Positions 43,147 to 58,100 of a stretch of 64,000 nt of DNA are shown here, one piece after another (position 1 is the stretch's first letter; each line of letters opens with the position of its first letter). The position numbers and the translations under genes are program-made. Source of the stretch: JAWLAT01 sp041395325 (GTDB lineage Bacteria > Pseudomonadota > Gammaproteobacteria > Xanthomonadales > SZUA-5); NCBI GenBank assembly GCA_041395325.1, contig JAWLAT010000008.1, positions 62,001 through 126,000 of the forward strand. Reading direction: 5' to 3'. The notes beneath the pieces were generated by a model. The model worked only from the letters and a program-made list of their open reading frames with translations, had not been told where the DNA came from and made no database searches.

Positions 43147-43183
<37 letters not shown>

Positions 43184-46100
43184 GCGGCACAATTGCGCCA
43201 GAGCGGCGTCGGTGATGCCGGGACTGCGACGCTGCAGCCCGGCCAGTTCCTCGGCCAGGAAATGGATCGCCAGCACGGGGATATCCACCCGCCGCTGGCG
43301 CAGCGGTGGCAGCAGCAGCTCGACCGCCGCCAGCCGGTGATAGAGATCCAGACGGAACTCACCTTCGTCGATGCGCCGGGCGAGCTGCCGATGCGTGGCG
43401 GCGACGAAGCGCACATCCAGTTCAATCGCCCGGCTGCCGCCGACTCGGTAAATGCTTGAAGACTCCAGGGCGCGCAGAATCTTGGCCTGGGTGGGCAGCG
43501 CCATGTCGCCCAACTCGTCCAGGAACACGGTACCGCCGCGAGCCCGCTCCAGCAGACCGGCACGGGCGTCCACGCCGGTCGCCACGCCGCGTTCGATGCC
43601 GAAGATCTCCGCCTCCAGCAGCTCGGCCGGCAAGGCTGCACAGTTGATCGCCAGAAAGGGACCCTGCTGGCGCGGCGATTGCTGATGGATCCAGTGGGCC
43701 AGCAGCTCCTTGCCGGTCCCGGACTCGCCGCAGATCAGCACGCTGATCGAACCCTTGGCCACCCGTTCCGCCAATTCGTAGACCGCCAGCATCTCCGGCG
43801 CACTGCTGGTCACGGCGGCTGGCAGCTGGACCGACGCGGATGCCTCGACCGCCGTGGGGACCGGGCTGTCCTCGCGGCTGGTCAGTGCGGCCAGACCGAC
43901 GGTCAGTGCCAGCCGCACATTGGGGTGCAGCCGGACGTGACCAGGGCTGATCTCCAGCTGCCAGTCACCGCAGGGCAGGATCGCCGGCGAGTCATTCTGT
44001 TCGCTGTGATCGCCGACCGCAGCGAGCAGGTGTTCCGCTTGCCGATGGCGAACGCGCAGTCCATCGGCGCCAAGAATCCGGCACCAGCGGCCCAGCGCCT
44101 CGGCCACCACCGCTGCCTGCGGCTGCCCCTGGGTGAGGCGTGTCAGGCTGGTGTCCAGGCCACCGATGATCGCCCAGCCCAGTTGCGGCATATCGGTGGC
44201 CGCACTGAGCTCGTTCGGCGCCCGGGTCGCCGTTGGCACCCAATCATCGCTGGGCAGGTCAATGACACCGACCTGGTCGGTGTCGGGATGGATTGTGAGT
44301 GTCGCGTCGCCCACGCGCAGGCGGGTGGGCTCGACGATCGCCATCTGACTGATTCGACGTCGTCCCAGCCGGGTGCCATTGCTGGATTCCAGATCGGTGA
44401 CCAGCACGCCGCCATCGGCGAGCACATCAAGCTGCAGATGGCGACGCGACACGCCACTGCAGCGCACCTGCAGATCGGCCGCTTCCGCGCTGCCGACCGC
44501 GTAACGACCGGTCCGCAACAGATGTCTGGACGATGGCTGGCCCTCGTAGCCAATCTCGACCACCGCACAACCTCGAGATTTCATTCGGCGATTCGTGGGT
44601 CGCGAGCTCGAGCACCCGACTCTAACCGAATCGTGGTCGATGGAAAGCGTTTCGTGCCGCTTGCCGTGGGCGCCGGCGGCAATGGTCACCTGGCCTGAGG
44701 CTTGAGGGTCAGCTGACGCTCAGTCGTGTCTGGTACGGGTGCCGCGTCCGTTCTACCGGCTTCGCGTGCTTCAAGGCGCGTTCTGGTCCAGACGAATCAC
44801 CGACACCGAGCGCGGGGGCAGCACCACCTGCAGTCGAGTACCGTCCAGCGTCACTGCCAAGGCCCGCGGTATCACCGTGTCCGGCGCTTCGAAGCTGTTG
44901 ACGCTATCGATCGCAGGCGCGCTGAGCGTTTCAGCGGTGACGCGGTGCTGGGAATCGTCGTCGATCTCGACGTCCAGCGGCGCCTCGCGCGCCGGATGCA
45001 GATTGGTCAGCGCCAGCAGCAGCTGACCGTCGACCGCGCGGGCCGCGATGCCGTCCACCCGCGGCAGCTCGATATCGCCTTCCTCCCAGCTGCCCGCCTC
45101 GATGCGCAACGGCAGCACCCGCGCCTGCTGGAATGGCACATACATCCGGAACACGTGATAGGTGGGCGTCAGCAACATGCGCTCGTCCTGGGTCAGGATC
45201 ATGGCCTGCAGCACATTCACCATCTGCGCGATGTTGGCCATGCGCACGCGCTCGGCGTGGCGCGCGAAGATGTTGATGTTCAACGCCGCGATCAGGCCAT
45301 CGCGCAGGCTGTTCTGCTGCATCAGAAAGCCCGGATTGGTGCCCTCTGCCGGCGCGTACCAGGCGCCCCATTCGTCGACCGCCAGGGCCAGCTTCCGCTC
45401 CGGATCATAGCGATCCATGATCGCGGCGTGCTGCGTGATCAGCGCGTCCATCTTCAGCGTCGCCTGCAGAATCTCGGCGTATTCGCGGGTGCCGAACCCC
45501 GTCGCGGCGTGCTTGTTGGCCCAGTCGATCACCGTGTAGTAATGCAGCGAGAGCCCCTCGATATCCCAGCTCCACTGCCGCGCCTGCCACGCCGCCATCA
45601 CCGCTTCGGTCCATTCCAGGAAGCGCGGCTCGCCGCCGCCCGGACCGACCGCGATGCGCTGCATCCGATCCTCGGATTGCTGATCAGGGTGGTAGTTGCG
45701 GGCAAAGCGCGCGTAGCGCTTCATCTCCTCGACATAGGTTTCGGGCGACATGTTGCCGCCGCAATCCCAGCTCTCGTTGCCCAGCCCGAGGAAGGGAATG
45801 CGCCAGGGTGCCTCGCGACCGTTGGCCGCGCGCTCGCGCGCCAGCGTCGTCGGCAGCGCGGCGGTCATGTATTCCAGCCACGCAGCCGCCTCGCGTGGCG
45901 TGCCCGAGCCCACATTGACCGAGATGAAGGGCTCGGCGCCGATCTGCGCGGCGAAGTCCATGAACTCATGCGTGCCGAACGCGTTGGATTCGGTCACGCT
46001 GCCCCAGTCGGGATTGAGCGTCACCGGGCGTTGGTCGCCGATGCCGTCGCGCCAGTGGTAGTAGTCGGCGAAGCAGCCGCCGGGCCAACGGACGTTGGGG

Positions 46101-49100
46101 ACCTTCAGGGCGCGCAGCGCCGCGACCACGTCATTGCGGATGCCGCGCGTGTTCGGAATCGACGAATCCGGTCCCACCCAGACTCCGCCGTAGATGCCGT
46201 GCCCCAAATGCTCGGCGAACTGGCCAAAGAGGTGACGATTGATCGTCGGGCCAGGTTCGCCGGTGCTCACCACCGCCGGTATCGATTCGCCTGATGCGGC
46301 CAGCGGCATCGCCCACAACACGAACCACGACAGCACACCCCAGCTGCGGCTCATGGTCTCCCCCGATAGTGGTCAACCTGAGCGATCCTAACGCCGTTTG
46401 GATAGTGCATGACAGCGCAGGACAGGAAACGGTCCCGGCACTTGCACTGCGCGACCCGGACTCCCCAAGATCACACGTCGGTGCGCTGAAGTTCCGAGGT
46501 CTGCATGCTGTCGAAATGGTTTCGTCGCTCCAAGCCGCGGGTATTTCTCGGCTCACTCGTCGTGCTGCCACGCACCGACCTCAAGCGTTACTTGGAGTGG
46601 TCCGGTACCGGCACGGAGGTCGACGAGAAGCTGCGATCGAAGCTGGTCGAACTCATCAGCCTGCCGCCGGCCGATCAGCTGCAGGAACCACGGGACAACG
46701 ACCTCTGCCTGGATGTTGCCATCCCTGCTTTCCAGTCTGGCTCAGGAGCGCCGTTGCATCTGGGTGGCGAGGTGTTGCCGCTGATGTGGCGACCCAAGAT
46801 CACGGTGATCGGACAGTTGCGCCAGATCAGCACGGGACGGACTCACAGCCACGCCAAGGTCACCCACAAGATGCCTTGGTCGCGTTTCCTTGCCGGCAGC
46901 CTCAACTGGCGCCTGATTTTCTGGGAAATGACCGGTGCAAGCCCAGCGCAAATGCAGGCGCTGCTTCACGAGGCCTGCATCAAGCTGCTGCAGCGGCTGC
47001 GGAAGACGCTCTGATCGACCCTGCTCGGCGGCACCTGGATGAGCAGGCAGTATTGTCGACCGGGTCTGTCCTTGGCCGGCTGATTCATGTCCACGTGGAT
47101 TCACTTCTGGTCGGGCAGCCATGGCTGCGAATTGGCTGATTGACGTCGGCGGGCAAAAAGCAGCTCGTTGCCCGCGGTTCCTCACCCCAGCCAGCCACAG
47201 CGGCTACCATGCGCGGTTTGCAGCCTTCGGAGCGCACGGTCTTGCCAAAGACAGTTTTCCAATGGGCCCTGCTCGGGCTGCTGATGTCGGCGACTGCGTC
47301 CGCCCATCACCCCAGTGGGCCTGAGCCGGTCACCAACGACGTGGTGATCGCAAAGGTCTACACCGACAGCGAGGACCGACTGAAGCAGCTGCGCGAGAAC
47401 CACGATCTTTGGTACTACCTGTGGCGGGAGGGGTATGCCGTCATCCGCACCGATCGCAACCGGCTGCCGGCCGATGCGCAGATCGATCAGGCGCTGACGG
47501 CAGGGCTGTACGCACCGCCGGTGCTCAGCAAGGGTGGCGGCACGCTCGGTGCGCGTCCCTGCTATCGCACCGTCGAGCAGACCTACGCGGATCTGCAGGC
47601 GCTGAGCGTCAGCCACCCCGATCTGGCCACCTGGGTCGACATCGGCGACAGCTGGGAAAAGACTCAGGGTCTGGGCGGGCATGACACCCATGCGCTGGTG
47701 CTGACGAATTCGTCGATCCCCGGTCCCAAGCCCATCTACATGGTGATGAGCGCGATCCACGCGCGCGAGCTGAGCACCGCCGAGGTGAACACGCGCTTTG
47801 CCGAGATGCTGGTGGCCAACTACGGCGTGGATGCCGACACCACCTGGATGCTGGACTACTTCGAGGTCCATATCCTGCCGCAGCAGAATCCCGACGGCCG
47901 CAAGATGGCCGAGGCGCAATGCGCCAGTTCCTGCAATCCCGGCTGGCGCAAGAACACCAACCAGAACTACTGCGGCGCGGCGTCGAGCTCACGCGGGGCC
48001 GATCTCAACCGCAATTCCTCCGGCACCTTCTGGGGCGGCAGTTCCGCCAGCGGCAGCGCCTGCAATGATTCCTACCGCGGTCCTTCCGCCGCCTCAGAGC
48101 CGGAAACACAGTCGGTGGAGAACTATGCGGCCAGCGTGTTTCCGGATTTTCGGGTCGAATCGCCCGGAGACCTGACCACGCCGGCTGATCCCAATGCCGA
48201 CGGCGTGTTCGTTTCCATTCACAGCACCGGCGACATCGCCTTCTACCCGTGGGAAGGCAGCAATGCGCTGCCACCGAACCTGGCGGGCCTGCGCGGCCTG
48301 GCGCAGAAGATGGGCTTCGCCAGCGGCTTCGCGGCCTGCCAGAACTGTTTCCTGGGCCCGGCTTCCGGCACCACGGTCGACAACATCTACGAGAAGCTGG
48401 GCGTTGCCGCCTACACCTTCGAGATTGGCAGCAGCTTTGGCCAGAGCTGCGCCAGCTTCGAATCCACGGTGCTGCCGGAGACCCTCGCCGGTCTGCAGGC
48501 CGGCATCAAGCACACCCGCCGCCCCTATCAGACCGCGCTGGGGCCGGATGTGCGCGATGTGACGCTCACCAGCAACGGCGGATCGATCACCCTCAGTGCC
48601 GTCGCCGATGACACCCGGCGAGCGGTCAACGGCGGCGGTGAACCGGTCGATGCCGCCCAGCCGATCGCCGAGGTGCGCTACACCGTCGGCGAACCACCCT
48701 GGATCGCCACCCAGGCCTTTGCCCTGAATGCCGACGATGGTCAGTTCGACGAGAGCATTGAGGCGGTCAGCGCGCCGCTCACCCAGATTTCCGGCCAGAG
48801 CATCGTCTTTGTCTACGCGATCGACAGCAATGGCAATCAGGGCCCGCCCTCAGCCGTGTTCGTGAATGCGGACGACATCTTTGCCGACGGGATGGAGAGT
48901 CCGGTGCGATGACTCGCTACTGGCTCGCGACAGAATGTAGTAATGTTCCTACATGCTCTGAATCGAGGCGTTTCCATGCCGATCACAACGCTCTCCAGTC
49001 GTGAACTCAATCAGGACGTCACTCGCGCCAAGAAGGCCACCAAGAGCGGCCCCGTGTTCATCACCGATCGCGGCAGGCCAGCGCATGTGCTGTTGAGCTT

Positions 49101-52100
49101 CGAGGACTATCAGCGGCTGACCGGGCAGCGGCGAAACATCGCCGATGTGCTGGCCGTGCCTGGGCTTGCGGAGCTCGACTTTCAGCCGCCGCGCATTGAC
49201 ATCGGGGCCAGACCCGCCGATCTCGAATGATGTATGTGGTCGACACCAATGTGCTGTCCGAGCTGCGCAAGGTGCGACTCGGAACGGCCGACGCGAACGT
49301 CACTGCATGGGCGGAAAGCGTGGATGCAGCCGAGCTCTACGTGTCGGTGATCAGCCTGATGGAGCTGGAGTTGGGCGTATTGTCCATCGAACGACGCGAT
49401 GCCAGTCAGGGCGCGATGCTGCGCGCCTGGCTGGAGCAGAAGGTGTTGCCCGAATTCGCCGAGCGCACTCTGCCGATTGATACCGCGGTGGCATTGCGCT
49501 GCGCCCGATTGCATGTGCCCGACAAGCGTGGCGAGCGAGACGGCCTCATCGCCGCCACGGCGCTGATTCACCGGATGACGGTGGTGACACGCAATGTGGC
49601 GGATTTCGAGCCGACCGGGGTGAGCATGATCAACCCCTGGGAGCCGCTGTCGTGAGTCGGATCCACTGCAACGGCGGCTCAATCAGGGGCTGAATGAAGC
49701 CGACGAGTGCGACACACCCAGAACTCAGTCCGCTGGCCAGTTCGCCAGTTCCGGGCAGTTCGTCAGGTCTTGTCCTGCCTCACTCTCCAGGTCGCGCAGC
49801 AGTCTGGAAACGACGCTTTCAATGACATTGCGTTCGTTGGAAGTCGGATCGATGCCGATGAACGAGGTCGTCTTGACCATCTGCTCATAGCTGAACTCGC
49901 CGACGATCTCCCCACGGCATTCGACGCTGAAAGTGGCCGTGTAGAGCATCGAGCGGCTCGTCGGCACGAGAAACAGGGTGGCCGCGTTGAACATCAGCTT
50001 GGCCACGTCGGCGCCGGCGGAATCGGTCGTCGAGCCTTGTACATGGGCCCGAATCTGTCGGGGCAGGAAGGGACTGTTCAACCGGATTTCGTCGAACAGG
50101 CCGGACTCGATCAGTTGCTGGCGAACTGACAAGTGCGTGGTGCTGACATAGCTGCCGTCGCTGTAGACGTAGCCATCATTCACCACCAGTCCGACCGTCC
50201 CGTATCGACCAGGCTGAGCCGAGAATTTCGCTATTTCAAGCGTCTGCGTTGTCTGGCAACCACAAAGCAAGGTGAGCATTGCGAGCAGGATCCAACGCAC
50301 GGCTGGCCCTCGATCAGGAGTTCGGCCGGTAGTAGAAGAGGCCTGCGCGGGTCACGCAAGAGGGCAAACCGGAGATTCTGCCCACTGTTGTGGTCTCGCG
50401 GCCCGCAACACCAGGCACCCCAAATCGCAGTCCCCGCAACCGCCTGTGATTGCCTGACAGGGGAACTGTGCCCAGGCTTTCAGGGTCGGCCTGCGGGGCG
50501 GTTGAAGGGTATTTGCGCATGAAGCGACGAGGGGGTTCCGAGTCGGCCTGGCCTGATCGGTTGCGCCAGTATTGGCTGGCGCTCGGCTTGTGCGCCTCCG
50601 CAGTGGTGTCCTGGCCGTTGACGGCCGCAGAGGATTCGCGCGACGAGTTCGATTCGCTGCTGGCACCGTTGCTGGCGCTGGCAGGAACGGACAGTGATGG
50701 CAGCGTGCCGAACGCGCTGCAGGCGGTGAGCGCAGCGCTTCGCACTCGGCTTGAAGCCGACCTGGGTACGGCCTTGCCGGCCTGCCCTGAATACGACCCG
50801 CTGCAGGGCGTCGTGATCTCGCGCGAAGCGACCACTGAGGATCTGTCGACGGAGGTGCATCCACTGATCGAGCGATTGGGCGCGCTGCTCGACCAGAAGG
50901 ACGCAGCGCTGCGCGATGGGGCGGCCTACGTACTGGGCGAGATCGGGCCACTGGGGGCACCAGTTGTCAGCCCTCGGGCGACAGGCCTCGGTGACCGTCC
51001 GATGTGGCTCACTCATGCGGCCGGGCGAACCCGCTGTGAACAGTGGTCGATGAGTGGCTCGCTGGCACAGCTCCCGAAGCCGCTGCGCCAGCGCGCCGAG
51101 ACCCATACGCAGCATCGACAATGGCCGCTGCTGCTGGCGGCCGACTTGCTTGGCGATGTCGGTCGGATCTGGCCGGATGGGTTGATCTCGTCCTTGCTGG
51201 ACAACGACGACAATGTGGTTCCATTGGGCACCAAGCCCAAGCTGGAGCCACCACCAGCGCTGAATCCGGAGATGGCGGCGGCCCTGCTCGACCTGGCAGC
51301 AGTTGCCTCGGATTCGGCACGTGGCATCGCTCTGCGCCTGGAAGTGCTGGTGCTCTTGTCCCAAGCCAAAGCGCTGGGGCCGGCTGCCGCACCATTGCGC
51401 ACTCTGATGGCGCATGCCAACGACCCGATTTCCTTTGCCGCTGCCAGGACTCTAATCAGCAGCCAGAACCCCCACATGGTCGAAGCCATCGTGCTGTTGC
51501 TGAAGCGCCATCAGCTCGGTCTTTGGGAGACGCAGCCTGACCTGTTCTGTGCGCAGATCATTGCCGATCCCGAGTTGCTGCGCATCCTCACCGACCGGCT
51601 GCAGGGTGAAGACTGGGGGGAAGCCAAGCAAGCGGCGATCTGGCTAGCTTGCACGCGGTCGCAGCAAGCCCCGCCGGCCCTGCTGGCGGCGCTGACCCAT
51701 CCCTCCTGGGAGGTCGTGCAGGCGGCCATTGAGGCTTTGGCCGCGTGGCTGGACAAGGATGCCGCGGTTCGAGCTGCGCTGGCGGAGGTCGCCAAGGCGC
51801 ACTGGTCTGGACTGGTTCGGGCCCAGGCCCGCCAGGCGCTGGATGGGCCAGAAGGTCCTCCGGAACCAGACAGGCCGGAGTCAGACGATCAGGTCATGGT
51901 CGTGTTGGGCGGCTGCTTCCATCGCTGCCTGACTGACCATCTGAACGCCGTCTGCGGCGTCGACGGGGAAGTCGTCGACGGGATCTACCAAAGCCCGCGC
52001 CTGGGTCAGTTCCAGGTGGTCTGGCAGCGCGCTCGGCGTAACCCTGCACCCATGGGTTTCCCGATCGTTCTGAGCGAGGATCTCGACAGGACCGCATATG

Positions 52101-55100
52101 GCACCAGTAGCTACCTCACGGTGGATGACGGGTGGTTGGTGGGCACGGATCGATGGCACTACGACGGTGTGATCGGCCACGTCAGCCATGCCGGCGAGGT
52201 CCAGCCAATTGGCGAGCTAGGCGAGGATGCCGCAGCCATTCTGGATACTCCGCAGCTAGGCCGCATCGTGCTGGGCGGATCCGTCTTCGGACTCGGCAAG
52301 GGCGGTCTGCTGGCCAGCATCCATGCTGGTGAAGAGGGCTGGTCAATGCGCTATCGCGCCAGCCTGCCCAGCCCGCCCTGGGCGTGGGCCTTCGCGCCCG
52401 ACGGCACCTTGCTGGTGGCCGACCCTCACAATGCGGTGGCCGTACACGCCGACTGGAGCCTGGAAGCTCTGTCCTGTCCGACCATCGTGCCGGCGTCGAT
52501 GCCGAAGCGGGTGCTGTCGGTGGCGCGACGGGCTGCCGATTCCCCCCTCCCAGTCCGCCACCGTGAAGCGGTAGTGCGAGTCGCCGTCCTGGAACCGATC
52601 GTCGAGCGACGGCGCTTGGCACTGCTTCAGTCGCACAACGGTCCGCAGCAGGGCGAGTCAGGACAGCCTCTGGAGTGTATTCAAGAGGACTATCAGGATG
52701 TCGTTCAGGAACTCGTGGATGCCAAACAGCATCAGGGTGACTCCGCTGGCGCGCTCGCGCTGCTGGACGAGTCGCTGTGCGATGCAGATGCCATCAACGT
52801 GGGACAACGAGCCAATTTGCTGGCCGACCTGGGGCGCCCTCAGGAGGCGCTGGCGTACCTGCAGGCTCACCCCTACGTTGAGCAGTACGTGGCTCAGTTC
52901 CTGCTCACGGCACTGGCGCTGATCGAGGGCGACTCCAATGCCGCCCGCAAGCATCTGGATCGTGCCCAGAACGCCTTGGATGGCGAATCAATACCAGGCT
53001 TGTTCGAGCCGGACCGGCGCTATGCGGACATGCTGAGCCTGATCGTCAATCCCTCAAATACAGTGTTCGCTTCCACCCCGGAGCTCGATCAAGGCGGCTG
53101 GCCGGAACCGCTGATGCGATATCTGCAAGGCGAGATCAGCGAAGCCCAACTGGTGCCGGAATTGTACCGTCGCGACGGACAGGTGGATCGCGAACGCCTC
53201 TGTGAGGCGCTGGTCTACCTCGGTATGCGCGAGGCAGCGACCGGCCGGCACGTACACTCCCGACGCTACTTCAGGGCCGCGGTCAGGCTCTCGGTCTACG
53301 ACTTCATGGAGCACACCGTGGCGCTGTTGGCGCTCTCTCGGGAATAGGGGAATCCGCAGAATGGACCGCTCTACGGGGCGACGTCGATGCTGAGCTTCGA
53401 ATCAGTTCCGAGTGAATTGGACTGCTGTTCCTCAGGCCTGACGCTGCCTTTCGCTGGCGTGTGCCTTCTCCTCGCGCCTTCCTTGGAGGAAAACCCATCG
53501 GAACGTTCGCGTCGATTGCGCAAGCGGGCTCGAGTGCCGCCGTCAGTGCATGCTGGAGTCTCGATCTCAGCGCAGCAGCTCTTCCACCAGTTCGGAGTAC
53601 TCGAACTTCTGCCGGGCCGTCCGCTGGCGCTGTGCCAGCACGATCGAACGCAGGGCCGCCAGAGCGACCTGGAAGTCGTCGTTGACGATCAGATAATCGA
53701 ATTCGCCGTGATGGGTGATCTCGGCACGGGCATTGGCCAGCCGCCGGGCGATCACCTCTTCGCTGTCCTGACCGCGGCGGGTCAGGCGTTCGCGCAGGGT
53801 GCTGGCCGAGGGCGGCAGGATGAACACACTGATGGCATCGGGCCATTGCGAGCGCACCTGTCGCGCACCCTGCCAGTCGATCTCCAGGATCACGTCCAGT
53901 CCGGCCGACACCGCATTCTGCAGATCGACCCGGCTGGTGCCATAGTGATTGCCGTGCACGCAGGCGTGTTCGACCAGCGCCTGGGCGTCAATCAAGGCCT
54001 GGAAGTGGCGCGTGTCGACGAAGCGATAGTGCTCGCCATCCACCTCGCCTGGACGCGGTTGGCGGGTGGTATAGGAGATCGACAGTCTGACCTGATGGTC
54101 TTGCTCGGCCAGGGCCCGAACCAGCGAAGTCTTGCCGGCCCCCGAGGGCGCGGCGACGACGATCAGGCAGCCGCGGGCGGATTCATTCATTCCAGATTCT
54201 GCACTTGTTCGCGGATCTGTTCGATCAGCACTTTCATGTCCACCGCCAAGGCCGTGGTGGCCGCGTTGATCGACTTGGAGCCGAAGGTGTTGACCTCGCG
54301 CAGCAGTTCCTGAACCAGGAAGTCCAGTCGTCGGCCGATCGGTTCCTCCAGTGCAATCACGCGGCGGGCCTCCGTCAGGTGGATGCCGAGACGGTCCAAC
54401 TCCTCGTCCACATCCATGCGCGTGAGCTGCAGCACCAGTTCCTGTTCCAGCCGTCCGGGATCGACCGGGGTGGGCAAGTCGGCCAGGCGCTGGGTCAGCC
54501 GATCTCGCAGGCCCAGGCGCAGTTCCGGCAGCCACTCGATGGCGCGCTGGCGATGGGCTTCCAGCGCGTCGACGCGTTCGCCGATCAGCTCGGCCAGCCG
54601 AGCGCCTTCGCGGGCGCGTGCCTGGGCGAAGTCCTTGCCCAGACGATCGACCAGCGCGAGGAATTGCTGGGCCAGCCGATCGCGGTCCACTTCGGGACGG
54701 ACATAGAGCTGCGGCAGGGTCAGCAGATCGGTGAGGCTGCCCGGTGCCAGCTGTGGGAAGGCGGCCGCCAGTTGCGCCACGATCGGCTGCAAACCGGCTA
54801 CTGCGGCGGCGTTGAGGGTGGGCTGGGCCTGCGCTTCGTCACTGCGCAACCGGCCACTCAGGTCGACCTTGCCGCGACTGATATGGCGACCCAGACGCTC
54901 GCGCAGCTGCGGTTCGGTCGAGCGCAGCTCTTCCGGCAGGCGACTGACGAGTTCGAAGAAACGGTGGTTGACGCTGCGCACTTCCAGGCTCAGCGTCCCC
55001 AGATCGGTGGTGCCTTCGATACTGGCGAAGGCAGTCATGCTGCGGGGCACGGCGATTCACGGGGCCATCGGGCGGCCAATGGTAAACTGCTCGTTGCCCA

Positions 55101-58100
55101 TTGTGGAAAGCCAATGATGATCCGATCGACCCGCCGCGCGCCGTCGCGGCTTCTTTTTTGCCCGGTTGAGTCGACTTTTGGGACGAATCTGGGAGGTGCG
55201 CGATGAGCGCCCGTCCCAGTGGTCGTCGTCCCGACGAGTTGCGCCAGATCCGGATCGAGCGCGGTTTCACGCGGCACGCCGAAGGCTCCGTGCTGATCAG
55301 CTTCGGCGACACCCGCGTGCTCTGCAATGCCAGCGTGGAGGAGCGGGTGCCCGGATTCCTGCGGGGGCGTGGCGAAGGTTGGATCACGGCCGAGTACAGC
55401 ATGCTGCCGCGGGCCACGGCCACGCGCACCGGCCGCGAAGTCAATCGCGGATCACCCGGCGGGCGCACCCATGAGATCCAGCGTCTGATCGGCCGATCGC
55501 TGCGCGCCGTGGTCGATCGCAGCGCGCTGGGCGAGCGGACCATCACGCTGGACTGCGACGTCCTGCAGGCTGACGGCGGTACCCGCACGGCATCGATCAC
55601 CGGAGCCTATGTGGCGCTGGTCGATGCGATCAACACGCTGCTGTCGCGCAAATTGCTCAAGGCCAGTCCCATCCACGGTCAGGTGGCCGCGGTGTCGGTG
55701 GGTATCTACGAAGGCCAGGCGGTACTCGATCTGGACTATCCGGAAGATTCGGCCTGCGAGACCGACATGAATGTGGTGATGAACGACGCGCTGGCATTCA
55801 TCGAGTTGCAGGGCACGGCCGAAGGGCATGCCTTCCGCGCCGACGAGCTGACCCAGATGCTCGATCTGGCGCGTGCCGGCATTGCCGAGCTGCACGCGCT
55901 GCAGCGCGCGGCGCTGGCGGGCTGAACCATGTCGGTGCGCTGGATCCTGGCCAGTCACAATCCCGGCAAGCTGGCCGAGATGCGCAGTCTGCTGGCCGAC
56001 CTGCCGATGGAACTGATCGACGCCCGCAGCCAGGGCGTCACTGAACCAGCGGAGACGGCCAGCACCTTCGTCGAGAATGCCTTGTTGAAGGCGCGTCATT
56101 GCGCGCGCCTGACCGGCCTGCCTTCGCTGGCCGACGACTCCGGTTTGCTCGTCGATGCCCTGGATGATGGGCCGGGCCTGCACACGGCGCGCTACGCCGG
56201 TCCGCAGGCCACGACTTCCAGCAATATCGACAAGCTGCTGGGCGCTCTGGCCGGCGTGCCGGCCGAGCGTCGCGGGGCGCGCTTTGTCGCGGTGGTGGTG
56301 TGGCTGGCACACGCGGAGGATCCGCTGCCGGTGATTGCCCAGGGTATCTGGCACGGGCGAATCCTTGAGCAGCGCGACGGCGCAGGCGGATTCGGCTATG
56401 ACCCGGTCTTCTTCGATCCGGAGCTGGGGCAATCGGCCGCGCGGATGGATCCAGCCGTAAAGGATCGGCGCAGTCATCGCGGGCAGGCCTTGGCGCAGTT
56501 GCGATTGGCGCTGAGCCAGCGCACCGCCCCATGAAGGGGTCGCCTGCGGTGGGCTCGGCCGAGCCGCCGTTGGCGCCCCCCCTGGCGCCGCCGCTGGCGC
56601 TGTACGTGCACCTGCCCTGGTGCGTGCGCAAATGCCCCTACTGCGATTTCAACTCCTTCCAGCGCCCCGGCGCCTTGCCGGAACAGGCCTATGTGGAGGC
56701 GTTGCTGGCCGATTTGCGCCAGGATCTGCAGCTGATCCGGCCTCAACCGCTGCAGAGCATCTACTTCGGCGGCGGCACTCCGAGTCTGTTCTCGGCCGCC
56801 AGCATCGACCGGCTGCTGGCCGGCGTCCGGCAACTGTTGCCGCTGGCCGGCGACTGCGAGATCACGCTGGAAGCCAATCCCGGCGCCAGCGAATACGATC
56901 GCTTCGAAGGCTATCGCCAGGCCGGCATCAATCGTGTTTCGCTGGGCGTGCAGAGCTTTGACGATGTGCAGCTGCGCCGGCTGGGTCGGGTCCACGACGC
57001 CAGTCAGGCGGTAGAGGCCTATGCTGCCGCGCGACATGCCGGCATCGCCCGCATCAACCTGGATCTGATGTATGCGCTGCCGAGGCAGACCTTGGCCGCG
57101 GCGCTGGAGGACCTGAGTCAGGCGATCGCCCTGGCGCCCGAGCACCTGTCCTGGTACCACCTGACGCTGGAGCCCAACACCGCCTTTGCCGCCCGCCCGC
57201 CTGCAGGACTGCCCGACGAAGACAGCGCCTGGGAGATCGTCGAGCAGGGCCTGGATCTGCTGCAGCAGGCTGGCTTTGCCCAGTACGAAGTCAGTGCGCA
57301 CGCTCGGCCAGACGAGGCGTCCCGGCACAATCTCAACTACTGGCAGTTTGGCGACTATCTGGGCATCGGTGCCGGTGCCCATGGCAAGCTCAGCCTGGCC
57401 GATGGCCGAATCCTGCGGCTGTCCAAGCGGCGCAATCCGACCGCCTATCTGCAGCTCGCCGGCAGTGAGCGACGGGTCGAGCAGGAACAGGAGATCGTCG
57501 CCGGCGAACGACTGTTCGAGTTCATGCTCAATGCGCTGCGACTGCGTGAGGGCGTGCCGGCGGCATTGCTGCGCGAGCGGGTCGGACTGGAACCGGCCAA
57601 TCAGCCGGCCTTGGCCGAGTCGATCAAACGTGGGCTGTTGCGCGATGACCCTGATCGCATTGCGCCGACCGAGCTGGGCTGGCGTTTTCTCAACGACCTG
57701 CAGGCGCTGTTCCTGCCAGCCTGAAGGCGCAGGGTTGTCGCTCAACCGGGTGCTTCAGCTGTCGACCCAGGTCCGCAGCTTGCTCGCCGCATCCGGGCTC
57801 AAGTCGATGGTCTGACAGCCCGACCAGAAGGTATTCGGTGTGCTGGCCGGGACCGACCACAGGCATTGGAAGCCCAGCTCGATGGTCTGCGTACCGATGT
57901 TGGGACCGGCCAATTGGAATTGCACCTGGTAGATGCCGCTTTCGACCAGACTCTCGCTGCTGATCAGCATCAGACCGCCGACCGAGAGATTACCGATGCG
58001 GCCCATGCTGGCGCCGTTCAGTGAATTGACCACCAGCACGGCGTGACCGGGGTTGCGGCGGCGTTCGCGGCGCTCGGTCATCAGGCGTCTCCCATCAGGA